In this document: one piece after another, positions 44,360 through 53,706 of the stretch | Numbering within the stretch: position 1 is the first letter of the stretch | How the letters are laid out: every line of letters begins with the position of its first letter | Assembly: GCA_938040055.1 (NCBI GenBank) | Contig: CALHWY010000007.1 | Coordinates: forward strand, 58,803-122,802 | Direction: 5' to 3' | Length of the DNA stretch: 64,000 nucleotides | From: an uncultured Endomicrobiia bacterium | GTDB taxonomy: Bacteria; Elusimicrobiota; Endomicrobiia; Endomicrobiales; Endomicrobiaceae | The notes under the pieces: model-generated | Database searches by the model: none | What the model was told of the DNA's origin: nothing | Seen by the model: only the letters and a program-made list of their open reading frames with translations | Position numbers and translations under genes: made by a program

Positions 44360-45238
44360 ATGCACAAAAAAGCTTTAGGCAGGGGTTTGGAATCATTAAT
44401 ACCCGGTCTTGCCGTAAATAAAGCGGCAGGCGGAGAGGCTGTTATAACAATATCATTAAATAAGATTAAGCCAAACAGATATCAGCCGAGACAGAATTTT
44501 AATAAAGAAAAACTTCAGGAACTTGCCGATTCGATAAAAAAGCACGGTCTTGCCCAGCCTGTTTTGGTGACGCCTTCCGTAGCTCCGGGAGAGTATGAAC
44601 TTATAGCAGGGGAAAGACGTTTCCGCGCTTCAAAAATGGCCGGTTTGAAAGACATAAAAGCAATAGTCAGACAGTCCGCCGATGATAAACAGAAATTCGA
44701 TCTTGCTCTGATAGAAAATCTTCAAAGGGAAGATCTTGACCCTGTTGAACAGGCAAAAGCTTTTAAAAGGCTTATTGAAGAGTTCGGCCATACCCATGAA
44801 GAGATTGCGGCTGTAATAGGCAAAAACAGAAGCGTGATAACAAATATGCTCAGGCTTTTAAATCTTCCCGAAGACATACGGCAGCTTATAACTGAAGGAA
44901 AACTTTCCGCAGGACATGGAAGAATGCTTGCCGGAATAGAAGACGAGCAGCAGATGAGAGCGCTTGTCGCGCAAATATTAAGCGAAACGCTTTCCGTCAG
45001 AGCTGTCGAAAAGATAGCTTCCGAAATGAAAGGAGAAGCTTCGGATAAAAAAGAGAAATCCGAGAAAAAGCCTGAGAAACAGGAAATAGAGCTCATACAT
45101 TTGAAAGAAGAGATACAAAGAAAGCTTGGCACAAAGGCAAATATTGCCGGAACCAGCAAAAAAGGAAAAATAGAAATCTTTTATTATTCACTGCAAGATT
45201 TGGAAAGAATAGCAAGAGAACTGAATTTCAGCATTTAA
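44360..45238 (+). CDS. parB: Chromosome-partitioning protein ParB (Spo0J)
   Basis: The product is 292 aa from the ATG at 44360 with AGGAGA seven bases upstream. The longer frame opening at 44156 overlaps parA and is not used. It begins MHKKALGRGLESLIPG. The CTP-binding/parS clamp domain has the ELIAGERRFRASKMAG motif and ALIENLQREDLDPVEQA. A helix-turn-helix follows (THEEIAAVIGKNRSVITNML). The C-terminal dimerisation part ends the protein after a Lys/Glu-rich linker. It loads on the three parS sites just upstream. Confidence 0.97.
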   Translation: MHKKALGRGLESLIPGLAVNKAAGGEAVITISLNKIKPNRYQPRQNFNKEKLQELADSIKKHGLAQPVLVTPSVAPGEYELIAGERRFRASKMAGLKDIKAIVRQSADDKQKFDLALIENLQREDLDPVEQAKAFKRLIEEFGHTHEEIAAVIGKNRSVITNMLRLLNLPEDIRQLITEGKLSAGHGRMLAGIEDEQQMRALVAQILSETLSVRAVEKIASEMKGEASDKKEKSEKKPEKQEIELIHLKEEIQRKLGTKANIAGTSKKGKIEIFYYSLQDLERIARELNFSI

Positions 45239-45260
45239 CGGTTTTTTTAATAAAGTTTTT

Positions 45261-45426
45261 TGTTGATAAGCATGTGTTTTCTTTTTATGAAAAAAATTCC
45301 GATAAAAAAAGCCTGCTTTGAAAAAATCAAAAAATTTATTGAAAAATTAAGCAATAATTAAAAAATTCAGGAATTATGTTAAGTTGGAGCGGATATAAAA
45401 AGCAATTGTGTATAAGTTGTGAATAA
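45261..45426. promoter_or_regulatory. DnaA-box-like sites in an A+T-rich spacer after parB (second oriC candidate)
   Basis: TGTGTATAA (45407-45415) and TGTGAATAA (45418-45426) are two boxes in the same orientation two bases apart. Both fit TTATNCACA on the other strand. A weaker TGTTGATAA lies at 45261-45269. Very A+T-rich DNA follows to 45494 (TTTTTAATATTTTATTTTC and similar), as expected for an unwinding element. The 256-base spacer lies between parB and the next gene. Confidence 0.5.
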
Positions 45427-45494
45427 CTTTTTAATATTTTATTTTCAAAAACCGTAAAATTGACAAATATTTTATTTTTAGTTACACTCTTGGT

Positions 45495-45977
45495 ATGATT
45501 AAAAGAGTCTTTTCATTATCTTTTGCCGCGTTTATATTTTTCTCCGGGCCGGCTTTTTGCGCGCCTGAGATAATATCTTTTTTCGACAAAGCCGTTTCCG
45601 GTTCGGCGGTTGAGACGGAGCGGATAGATAATAATATTCATTTCGTTAAAGACTACAATGGAGTTATCACTGATGTGTATAAAAATTTCGTAAATGCAAT
45701 ATTCTGCATAGTTTTGCCGGATGACGTGTCCCGGTTTCCGGCAAAATTTCAAAGCGCCTCCAAAACGGTTTTTATAACCGATTTTATTTTTCCTCCTCAT
45801 TTTACGGAAAATAAAATAAACCGTAAGAACTTTTTTTATGTTTTTGCCGGAAATTCCGCTTTTTTCGCTTCCGGTGCAGGGCTGTCTGTTTTCGTTTATA
45901 TATTTATATTATGGTATATAGGATTGCTGCGTCTTTTCAGCGGAGATTCTTTCGTTTTCAAACAAATAAAAATATGA
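45495..45977 (+). CDS. Hypothetical exported protein with C-terminal membrane anchor
   Basis: The product is 160 aa. Residues 1-22 look like a signal peptide ending FCA, and residues about 122-146 are strongly hydrophobic (GLSVFVYIFILWYIGLL), so it would be anchored by its C-terminus with a loop of about 100 residues outside the cytoplasm. No family is recognised. The frame is followed at once by a terminator, which supports it being a real gene. Confidence 0.55.
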   Translation: MIKRVFSLSFAAFIFFSGPAFCAPEIISFFDKAVSGSAVETERIDNNIHFVKDYNGVITDVYKNFVNAIFCIVLPDDVSRFPAKFQSASKTVFITDFIFPPHFTENKINRKNFFYVFAGNSAFFASGAGLSVFVYIFILWYIGLLRLFSGDSFVFKQIKI

Positions 45978-45978
45978 G

Positions 45979-46012
45979 AATTCCGGTTTTTTTCTTCAGC
46001 CGGAATTTTTTT
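45979..46012 (+). terminator. Rho-independent terminator
   Basis: AATTCCGG (45979-45986) pairs with CCGGAATT (46000-46007) and is followed by a T run. It starts one base after the stop codon of the preceding gene. Confidence 0.75.
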
Positions 46013-46056
46013 ATTTTCCGATATATGAAAATTAATGAAATAAAAGGGAGCATTTT

Positions 46057-49000
46057 ATGAAATTTAAAAAAATAACCGCGGTCGTGACCGCTTTATGTTT
46101 TCTTGCCGCGTTTACCGGGCAAAGTTTTGCGCGGCCGGAGGCGGGCGTAAAAAACAATCAATCTTTTGCCGGAATAGAAGCCGGCATTTTTGCGGAAAAG
46201 TTCGGCAAAATAACGGAAATTGCAAATTATGATTCTCCCCAGGCGGTTATAACCATCCAGGATCTTCACTCTCACGCGCAAACGCAGAAAAATATAGCGT
46301 CCATATTAAAAGCGCTTGATGAAAAATATACTGTAAAAAGAGTTTATACCGAAGGAGCTTCCGGAAAAGTCGACATTTCGTGGCTTGCCGGCGCCGGAAG
46401 CGGACTGAATAAAGAAATCGTCGCCGATATGGTGGAAAGCGGCAAACTTACCGGCGCGGAATATTTCGCTTATCTCGGTAAAAAAGACAATCTTTTCGGG
46501 ATTGAAGACGAAAGGCTGCACCGGGAAAACATAGCAAGGCTCGGCAAAATTTATGAAAACGAGGAAAAAAACCGCAAAATATCGGCCGCCATAAAAAATG
46601 AGATAGAGTATCTGGCGAATAAAAATCTTAATCCCGACATGAAAAAAATCGCGAAAGCTTCTGCGGCTTATCACGGCAATAAAACGGAAGCGGCCGGATA
46701 TTATAGAATGCTTTTGGGCTATGCCGGCAAAATAAATAAAAATCCCCGCAAATACGGTAATGTTTTCGATATGGATCCGCGGTCTTTTACCGAACTTAAC
46801 AAAGTCGTTCTTATAGACGAACTTTCCAAAAAATTAAACCCCAAACGGATAAACGCCCATATGCGCAAGTATATAGTACAGCTCAAAGAAAGCATGTCCG
46901 CCGCGGAATTCCGCGCTTTGGCGGACGCCACCGACAATTTGACCGACGCCGACGCTTTTTTCGGATATATTTCCCGGCGCGGTTTCAGCGCGGGGGAAAA
47001 CTCCCCGCTCGCCGCGTTTTTGAGGATGAGAGAAATCAATTCCTCGATTAATCCGCTGGAACTTTTCGCGCAGGAGCAAAAACTGGAAGAACTTTTAAGA
47101 AGAGCTCTGGCTTCTTCGGAACTTGAACGCGAAATAGCTTTCATGAAAGATTTCTACGTTTTTTTCGACGGTTATCTGTCTAATAAACTTACCGCCGGAG
47201 ACGAAAAGTATTTCAGGCAAAATTTCAAAACTTTCAGCTCTTTATACGCCAAATACGCTTCGGTAAATTACATGGACGGGCTCAAAGAACAGTTTTCTTT
47301 CATTAACGATTACTATAAAGCCAATAACCTCAGAAATGAAATTTTCGTCGAAAAGATAAACGGCGTTGACGAACTCGTTTCCGGCCGGGAGCGCTCTTTT
47401 AAGCCGGCCGGTGAAATTCTGGAAAACGCGCGGGAGATTATAGTAATAGTGGCGGGCGGCTATCATACGCTCGGCGTCAACGCCATTCTCGATTCTAAAA
47501 AAATAAGCCATATAACCGTAACGCCCAAAATTACCGAAAGCGCGGTTTTTTCTGACGCCGGATACAGACAGACGATAATGGAGCAGAGCCGGATATACGG
47601 GGAAGCTCTTTCTTTCGTTATAGCCTCCCAGACTTCCGACGCCCGGAAATTTAAAAATATCGCGGAGGCGGGAGCGGTTTATCTGGGCAAAAACGCCGGT
47701 TTTGACGAACTGGAGGCGATCGCCGGCGAGATAAGCAAAATAGCCGGAGGAGATATCGCCGCATTAAAACGCATAGACGCGGATAATGCCGAAATAAGGT
47801 TCGCCAACGGAGCCGTTATCGCTCTGACAAGGGGAGCGGACAATGAAATCGCGCTTAAAACCGATATGTCCGCGGCCGCGCGGCGCGGCGCGGCCGAAAC
47901 GCGGATAAAAATATCGGACAAAACCGTGCTTGAAGCTTATTTCGGACTGGCGAAAACTTTGGCGCCCGAAGCTTTCGGAAGTTTGTACAGGGCGGCCGTC
48001 ATTGATATTGAAAGCGGGCCGGTATATCTTGCGGCAAAAGATTTTTTTACTGCGAAAGCGGCGGAAGGGGCGGATTTCGGGGTTGACGGGGCGGTTCCCG
48101 CGCTTGAAGAGTATGCCCGTTCGTTTGAAGAAAAAGGGCGCAGTTTTGAAGAGATAAAAGCGGAACTTGAAATTGACGGGATTTCTTATGAGCTGCTTTC
48201 GAGAATGCCGGAATTTTTCCAGAAAAAAGTTCTTTCAAAACAGATGGAAAAAGACATGTCGGACAAAAACATAACAAAAGAAAGAAAAGGACTGCTGGGC
48301 AGGGTTGTAAAAATGTTATCGCTGCTGCTTATTATAAGCATGACGTTTTCCGCTCTCACGGCCTGCGGACAAAATAAAAATTCGCAGCAACAGCAGCAGC
48401 CTTCCGTCGAGCAGACGGTCGTTCCTTCCCTGAACGCGGATCGTGCCCTGGCCGACGTAAATTACATAGCGCAAGCCCGGGTTGAAGGCGGGAAAATAAT
48501 AGTGACCGATGAAAAAGGCAGGCTTATAGATTACATAATAAAAGGCATATGCTATTCGCGGGATCCGAACGGAACGCAATACGGAGATTTTTATGAAAAA
48601 GACCTGCCTTTGTTAAAAGATCTCGGCATAAACTCCATAAGAACTTACCGGCCTTTCGCGGTTTATTCGGACGGAGCCATGGATATCGCGAAAACCAAAG
48701 AAATGCTGGACGCGTTTATGCGGGAAGGCATAAGCATAACGGCGGGCTTTTCTTATGAAGATATGGCGCCCGGCGGACTGATGGAACAATATCTTCGGGA
48801 ATTCGGGAACCATCCCGCGATTTTAACCGTAGCTCTCGGAAACGAATACAATTATCATTACGGAGAATGGTTTGAAAAGCAGGAATGGATGACGAGGCTT
48901 GCCGAAGCGGCACAAACTGCAAAAAGGCTTGCTCCCGGCAAAATAACGGCCGTTGTGCACGGAGAAATTCCTTCGGCGCAGGAAGTGAAAGAATATAAAG

Positions 49001-51939
49001 ACGCGGGTATTGATTTGGTAATGGTTAATCTCTACAGAGGCGCGACTTTTACCGACGCGCCCCTGCAGTGGGAAAAACTGGATACGGATATGCCTTTTGT
49101 GGCGGGAGAATTCGGCAGAAGCTCGAAAGCGGATGACGGAACCGACACTTCTGGAATGCAAAGCGAATTTTTGACAAGCCAGATACGGCATTTGGGCGCC
49201 GGCGGAGGTTTCATATTCAGCGCTTTTGACGAGCCCGCGAAAGGCGACAGGGCCGTTAACGAAACGATAGGATCGGAAAGTTCTCTGGGCGTTTATACGG
49301 AAAAAGGGGGAGCGAAACCCGCCGTATCGGCGGTAAAAAATGAATTTTCGGCGATTGCGGACGGCCATGACGGTTATTATATTGATGAAATTACGCCTTC
49401 CGCGCCTTCCGGCACAGACTCTTCCGCGACCCCTGCGGAAGAAAAAGACATAGAGGTCAGCGCGCAAATGTACGGAGACGGCGATTGGAGAGCTTATGCG
49501 CTTGATCTCGGACATATAAGTTTAGGCAAAGACGGGAAACTTATACTCCGCGTCAAAACCGTTGATGCCGGCGCAAATCCCGCGGCAAGAATAGAAATAA
49601 GAAATACTGACGCCGACGGAGCTCCTCTGGCTTATTCGAATATTTTGCTTGAGCGGACATATAATCTCGGCGGCGCGGGCGAAACGGTTTTTGTGGAAAT
49701 ACCTTATGAAATGATAAAAAGCATTGATTTTTCAAAACCCGTTCAAGTCGTTATCAGCACCGGACTTGTTTTCAGCGGCGAAAAACTGAACAATAAAGCG
49801 GCCGGCATAGAAGTCGAAAGCGTTTCCGTCCGCTCCGCCGGGCTGGAACTGCCTTTTTTCTCTTATATTCTTAACAGGCTCTCGATAACGAAACAAAAAT
49901 ATCCGAAAGCGCGCGCGGCGGCGATAGCGGCTCTTGAAGCGCCTTTGATGCTGGTTCTTTCCCCGAAAGCTTTCGTAAAACTGCACGGACGCACCACCCG
50001 GGAAGTGCGCGAAGCAAGGCTTGAAGCCGCAAAAAAAATGAAAGAACAGGCGAAAAAGAGCATGGCCGCCGGAGCGGTTTTCGGCGCGGCCGCCATTGCG
50101 GCAAGCAGCGGGCTTTTTGCTTTAAGTTTAGGTTTTTTGTTTTCGTTAATAGGCATTAACGGGGCGGTGTTTTCATTGTCTTTATTCGCCTATGCGCTTG
50201 TAGCGCAGCTTCCTTTGCTGGCGGCCGCGCCGGTTATAGCCGCTCTGGCGTCTTTAACGCGCAATCATTTCAACTGGAATCTCGCCAATGCGCAAACTCC
50301 TCTCGACGCGAATGTGAAAGTCAATATGATATATGCTTCAAGCCTGCGGAAACTGGACGGGCTGCTGGATAAATATGAAACCATGCCGTCGGTAAACGAT
50401 GACGGCACCGTTTCGCAAAACATATTTATCGTAAATGAAAAAATGACTCCCGCGGAATTGGAAAATTTCAGCAATACGGGCATAAGCGTTGACGGAAAAA
50501 CCGTATGGTTTTCAAAGTCGGCGCTATTCGGCATAGTTTATTATGCCGAAGGCGTCGCTCCTGAAAAGATTTCCGCCGCGGTGCAAAACAAAAAACTGGA
50601 AAAAACGGTAAGCAAAGCTTTAAAAGCCGGAAAAATATTTTTGGGCGATTCGCTTAGCGCGGACTATCTTGAAGTGGACGCCGTTTCCGAAAAAACGGGC
50701 ATAGGAGAAGATCCGGTAACCGGCAATGCCGTACTTTATATCGGCGCGTCCGCGCGTTTTCTTTCTTATTCCGCCGCGGACTTTAATAAAGCGCGCGACA
50801 TAAGGGACGCTCAGGGATGGCAGCGCGCCAGAAGCGTGCTGGTTTTTCTTGACAAAGCAAGAACCGCCGCCGGTTTTGAAAACTATCTTAAAATATTGGG
50901 CAATGCGGGCAACGGAAATATAATAATAACCGAAGAGCTGGCGCTGGAACTTATCGAAGCGGGGAAGCTCGGCGCGGTTATCGGCCAGCTCAGAAAAGAC
51001 GGCATAAGCATAATGATAGCGCCGCAGGAAACGGGTTCGCAGCTTACGCGGAACCAGATAAATCTTTTTGACGGGAAGTTCGACTCTTTCGCCGGCGTTA
51101 TAGAAAGCGCTTCCGCGGGCGAAGGCAGGACGCGTTTTGAGGCCGATATTATAACGGAAGGGCTGGCGATAGAAGAATCTTTCCGGAAATCCGGTAATAA
51201 TATAGTGATATTCGAATCGGCCATAGAAGAATATGTGCAGTCCGACAGAGCGGGGCTGGGCAGGTTTCTGGAAGATATAACTTCTTCCAAAATACTGAAA
51301 TATTTCGCTTCCGCGGGCATCAGCGCGGAAACCGCAAAAGAAACGGCGAGAAATTTCAGCATAGAAGCCGTGATGAGGGATTTCCCTCTTATAACGCAGG
51401 GCGATGTTGAGGATATGTATGCGGCTTTGCGGGAAGGTCTTTCGGCGCGGGAAATATTTGCTCTTAACGAACGCGTCAATGTCAACAGCGGCGCGAAACT
51501 TTATCTTGACAAAATAGATGCCCGCGTTCAGGATAAAACCGAAGCCGAAACCGTCCGGCAAGCTTATATGGAAGGACTTCTTGAAAAGTTTGCCGCCTGC
51601 GTAGAGTTTAAAAATGCCGCAAGAAAAAGCGGCTTCAAAAACAAAAATACGGAAAGGCTTGCCGGTATTTTGGCTTCCTTTAAATATCTTCCTTCCTCCG
51701 CCGAGTTTTCAGAATCCGAAGCGGCCGCAATAAGAGAGAGAGCGGAAAAAATGACGGCGAAAAATTATCATAACGAAATAACCGCGGTAATAAACGAAAA
51801 TCCGCAATTGGTTCCTCTTGTAGCGGATCTGCTGCTTGAAATGATATTCGCTTATGAACGGGAAACGCTTATGGATAAAAAAGATTTCAAAAGAGAGCCT
51901 GACATAAAAGCGATGAACGCTATTCTCAGCGCCGCATAA
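46057..51939 (+). CDS. Giant multidomain exported protein with embedded glycoside-hydrolase-like domain
   Basis: The product is 1960 aa. Residues 1-25 are a signal peptide (ending SFA). Residues about 45-510 form a domain with IQDLHSHAQTQKNIASIL, VYTEGASGK and VAGGYHTLGV, loosely resembling ChaN/TraB-type domains. Residues 749-770 read like a lipoprotein signal (MLSLLLIISMTFSALTAC), although deep inside the protein. A TIM-barrel glycoside-hydrolase-like domain follows, GH72-like in DLPLLKDLGINSIRTYRP, with probable catalytic Glu930 (ALGNEYNYH) and Glu1018 (VAGEFGRSS). Next come a beta-sandwich (about 1130-1260), two hydrophobic segments near 1340-1400 and about 550 further residues of unknown fold. 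Similar giant proteins occur in Elusimicrobiota and Omnitrophota as far as I recall. GGGAG precedes the ATG. Confidence 0.8.
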   Translation: MKFKKITAVVTALCFLAAFTGQSFARPEAGVKNNQSFAGIEAGIFAEKFGKITEIANYDSPQAVITIQDLHSHAQTQKNIASILKALDEKYTVKRVYTEGASGKVDISWLAGAGSGLNKEIVADMVESGKLTGAEYFAYLGKKDNLFGIEDERLHRENIARLGKIYENEEKNRKISAAIKNEIEYLANKNLNPDMKKIAKASAAYHGNKTEAAGYYRMLLGYAGKINKNPRKYGNVFDMDPRSFTELNKVVLIDELSKKLNPKRINAHMRKYIVQLKESMSAAEFRALADATDNLTDADAFFGYISRRGFSAGENSPLAAFLRMREINSSINPLELFAQEQKLEELLRRALASSELEREIAFMKDFYVFFDGYLSNKLTAGDEKYFRQNFKTFSSLYAKYASVNYMDGLKEQFSFINDYYKANNLRNEIFVEKINGVDELVSGRERSFKPAGEILENAREIIVIVAGGYHTLGVNAILDSKKISHITVTPKITESAVFSDAGYRQTIMEQSRIYGEALSFVIASQTSDARKFKNIAEAGAVYLGKNAGFDELEAIAGEISKIAGGDIAALKRIDADNAEIRFANGAVIALTRGADNEIALKTDMSAAARRGAAETRIKISDKTVLEAYFGLAKTLAPEAFGSLYRAAVIDIESGPVYLAAKDFFTAKAAEGADFGVDGAVPALEEYARSFEEKGRSFEEIKAELEIDGISYELLSRMPEFFQKKVLSKQMEKDMSDKNITKERKGLLGRVVKMLSLLLIISMTFSALTACGQNKNSQQQQQPSVEQTVVPSLNADRALADVNYIAQARVEGGKIIVTDEKGRLIDYIIKGICYSRDPNGTQYGDFYEKDLPLLKDLGINSIRTYRPFAVYSDGAMDIAKTKEMLDAFMREGISITAGFSYEDMAPGGLMEQYLREFGNHPAILTVALGNEYNYHYGEWFEKQEWMTRLAEAAQTAKRLAPGKITAVVHGEIPSAQEVKEYKDAGIDLVMVNLYRGATFTDAPLQWEKLDTDMPFVAGEFGRSSKADDGTDTSGMQSEFLTSQIRHLGAGGGFIFSAFDEPAKGDRAVNETIGSESSLGVYTEKGGAKPAVSAVKNEFSAIADGHDGYYIDEITPSAPSGTDSSATPAEEKDIEVSAQMYGDGDWRAYALDLGHISLGKDGKLILRVKTVDAGANPAARIEIRNTDADGAPLAYSNILLERTYNLGGAGETVFVEIPYEMIKSIDFSKPVQVVISTGLVFSGEKLNNKAAGIEVESVSVRSAGLELPFFSYILNRLSITKQKYPKARAAAIAALEAPLMLVLSPKAFVKLHGRTTREVREARLEAAKKMKEQAKKSMAAGAVFGAAAIAASSGLFALSLGFLFSLIGINGAVFSLSLFAYALVAQLPLLAAAPVIAALASLTRNHFNWNLANAQTPLDANVKVNMIYASSLRKLDGLLDKYETMPSVNDDGTVSQNIFIVNEKMTPAELENFSNTGISVDGKTVWFSKSALFGIVYYAEGVAPEKISAAVQNKKLEKTVSKALKAGKIFLGDSLSADYLEVDAVSEKTGIGEDPVTGNAVLYIGASARFLSYSAADFNKARDIRDAQGWQRARSVLVFLDKARTAAGFENYLKILGNAGNGNIIITEELALELIEAGKLGAVIGQLRKDGISIMIAPQETGSQLTRNQINLFDGKFDSFAGVIESASAGEGRTRFEADIITEGLAIEESFRKSGNNIVIFESAIEEYVQSDRAGLGRFLEDITSSKILKYFASAGISAETAKETARNFSIEAVMRDFPLITQGDVEDMYAALREGLSAREIFALNERVNVNSGAKLYLDKIDARVQDKTEAETVRQAYMEGLLEKFAACVEFKNAARKSGFKNKNTERLAGILASFKYLPSSAEFSESEAAAIRERAEKMTAKNYHNEITAVINENPQLVPLVADLLLEMIFAYERETLMDKKDFKREPDIKAMNAILSAA

Positions 51940-51969
51940 TATAGGAAGCGCCCGGCTTAACCCGGGAAT

Positions 51970-52014
51970 GCCGCCGGCAAGAATTTCGACGCGAAATCTG
52001 CACCGGCCGGCGGC
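51970..52014 (+). repeat. Nested hairpin after the giant gene
   Basis: GCCGCCGG (51970-51977) pairs with CCGGCGGC (52007-52014). Inside the loop ATTTCG pairs with CGAAAT around ACG. There is no T run, so it is not a typical terminator. It may protect the transcript end or act with Rho. Confidence 0.5.
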
Positions 52015-52224
52015 AGCTTCCTTAAAGCAAATATCATTTATATGAAAAAACCGGGCGGCGAGAAGAGTTTTGCCGCGGCCTGTTTTTATTTTCGCGGGCA
52101 TATTCGTTTGGACGGAAATGTTTCCGTCCGCGAAAACGGCCGGGCATAAAATGCCGCAAAGACGGCAAACAAAAACAAAAAAGCCTTATATTTAAACGGA
52201 ACGCTTTAAAAAAACGGGAAAAAA

Positions 52225-53487
52225 ATGACAATAGAGATTAATGAAGATTTCAGATATGCCTTTGAACTGATTTCAAAAACGAATGACTGCGTTTTTGTCA
52301 CCGGCAATGCCGGCACGGGAAAAACGACATTCCTGAGGTATTATATAAAGAAAGCTGCGAAAAAAACCGTTGTTTTGGCTCCAACGGGCGTTGCCGCTTT
52401 AAACGCCGGAGGGGAAACCGTTCATTCTTTTTTTAATTTCAAACCGGACATAACCCTTTCAAAAGTAAAAAAGAAAAAGCTTTCCGGAAATTCGATATAT
52501 AAAAAAATCGACACGATAATTATAGACGAAGCTTCAATGCTGCGCTGCGATCTTCTGGACTGCATAGACAAATTTTTAAGGCTTAACAGAGACGCCCACA
52601 GAGAGCCTTTCGGCGGCGTGCAGATGGTTTTTATAGGGGATCTTTGCCAGCTGCCGCCGGTGGTCAAAAAAGAAGAATCGCATATTTTCGGTTCGGTATA
52701 TAAAAATCCTTATTTTATCAGCGCTTACTCTCTCGGCGAATGCATGCTTCACACAGTGGAACTGAAAAAAATATACCGGCAAAAAGAAAGAGGTTTTATC
52801 GATCTGTTAAACGCCGTCAGAAACGGGCTTGCCGGAGAAAGCGAGCTTGCCCGGCTTAATGAAAAGGCCGGAAAAACGGTTCTTGACAAGCCGCTGGAGG
52901 TTTATCTTACCACCACAAACAGGAAAGCGTCTCTGGTAAACAGTGAGTATTTGTCAAAAATACGCGGGGAAAACGAAGTTTTTGTGGCCGAAACGGAAAA
53001 TCTGGGGCAAAATCCCGGCATTCTTCCCGCGGAACATGATCTTGTGATCAAAAAAGGCGCCCAGGTGATGATGGTCAATAATGATTCGAAAAACCGTTGG
53101 GTTAACGGCAGCATAGGTATAGTCAAAGACATAAGAAAAGATATGTACCGCGACAAGTCCGTAATATACGTGCGTTTTTTAAACGGGCGCACCGAACAGG
53201 TGGAGCCTTATAAATGGGAGCTTTTCAAATATAAATGGAATGAAGAGCTTAAACAGATAGAAACCGAAAGCGCCGGTTTTTTCAAACAGTATCCGCTTAA
53301 GCTTTCATGGGCGGTTACTATACATAAAAGTCAGGGCAAAACTTTTGACAATATAATTATAGACATGGAAAACGGTTCTTTTTCGCCGGGGCAGCTGTAT
53401 GTGGCTTTGAGCCGCTGCACTTCTTTTGACGGAATCCGTCTTTCAAGGCCGCTTACCGGACGCGATATCCTTGCGGCAAAAATTTAA
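52225..53487 (+). CDS. PIF1-like superfamily 1B DNA helicase
   Basis: The product is 420 aa. Walker A is GNAGTGKTTFL, Walker B is TIIIDEASML, and FIGDLCQLPPV is motif III. The C-terminal UvrD_C_2-type motifs are LSWAVTIHKSQGKTFDNIII and LYVALSRCTS. This set is that of PIF1/RecD2-like 5'-3' helicases, which unwind G-quadruplexes and forked DNA in bacteria such as Bacteroides. No N-terminal nuclease domain is present, so it is the minimal form. It is in the same direction as the two giant genes, but without obvious link. Confidence 0.9.
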   Translation: MTIEINEDFRYAFELISKTNDCVFVTGNAGTGKTTFLRYYIKKAAKKTVVLAPTGVAALNAGGETVHSFFNFKPDITLSKVKKKKLSGNSIYKKIDTIIIDEASMLRCDLLDCIDKFLRLNRDAHREPFGGVQMVFIGDLCQLPPVVKKEESHIFGSVYKNPYFISAYSLGECMLHTVELKKIYRQKERGFIDLLNAVRNGLAGESELARLNEKAGKTVLDKPLEVYLTTTNRKASLVNSEYLSKIRGENEVFVAETENLGQNPGILPAEHDLVIKKGAQVMMVNNDSKNRWVNGSIGIVKDIRKDMYRDKSVIYVRFLNGRTEQVEPYKWELFKYKWNEELKQIETESAGFFKQYPLKLSWAVTIHKSQGKTFDNIIIDMENGSFSPGQLYVALSRCTSFDGIRLSRPLTGRDILAAKI

Positions 53488-53706
53488 TTTGCCGCAAATG
53501 TTTCAAAACGCGCGGGGGCGCAAAACGGAAATTATTGAAAAATTTAAAGCCGAAGGTTTGGTCTCAAAACGAGCGGATCGCGAATAAAACCGTTTCGGCA
53601 TCGCAGTCGCGTACCCGGGTAATCCGTCTTGTTCCGCGCGGGGGCGCGGAAAACAGCGGAAAGCGGCCGCCGCATGCAAAAAACAAAAAAATATACGGGG
53701 TTAAAA

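Noticed and set aside
48244..51939. Separate lipoprotein gene starting at an internal ATG in the giant gene
   Set aside because: The frame is continuous with the upstream part and no ribosome binding site precedes the internal ATG. Kept as one gene with a finding on the embedded signal.
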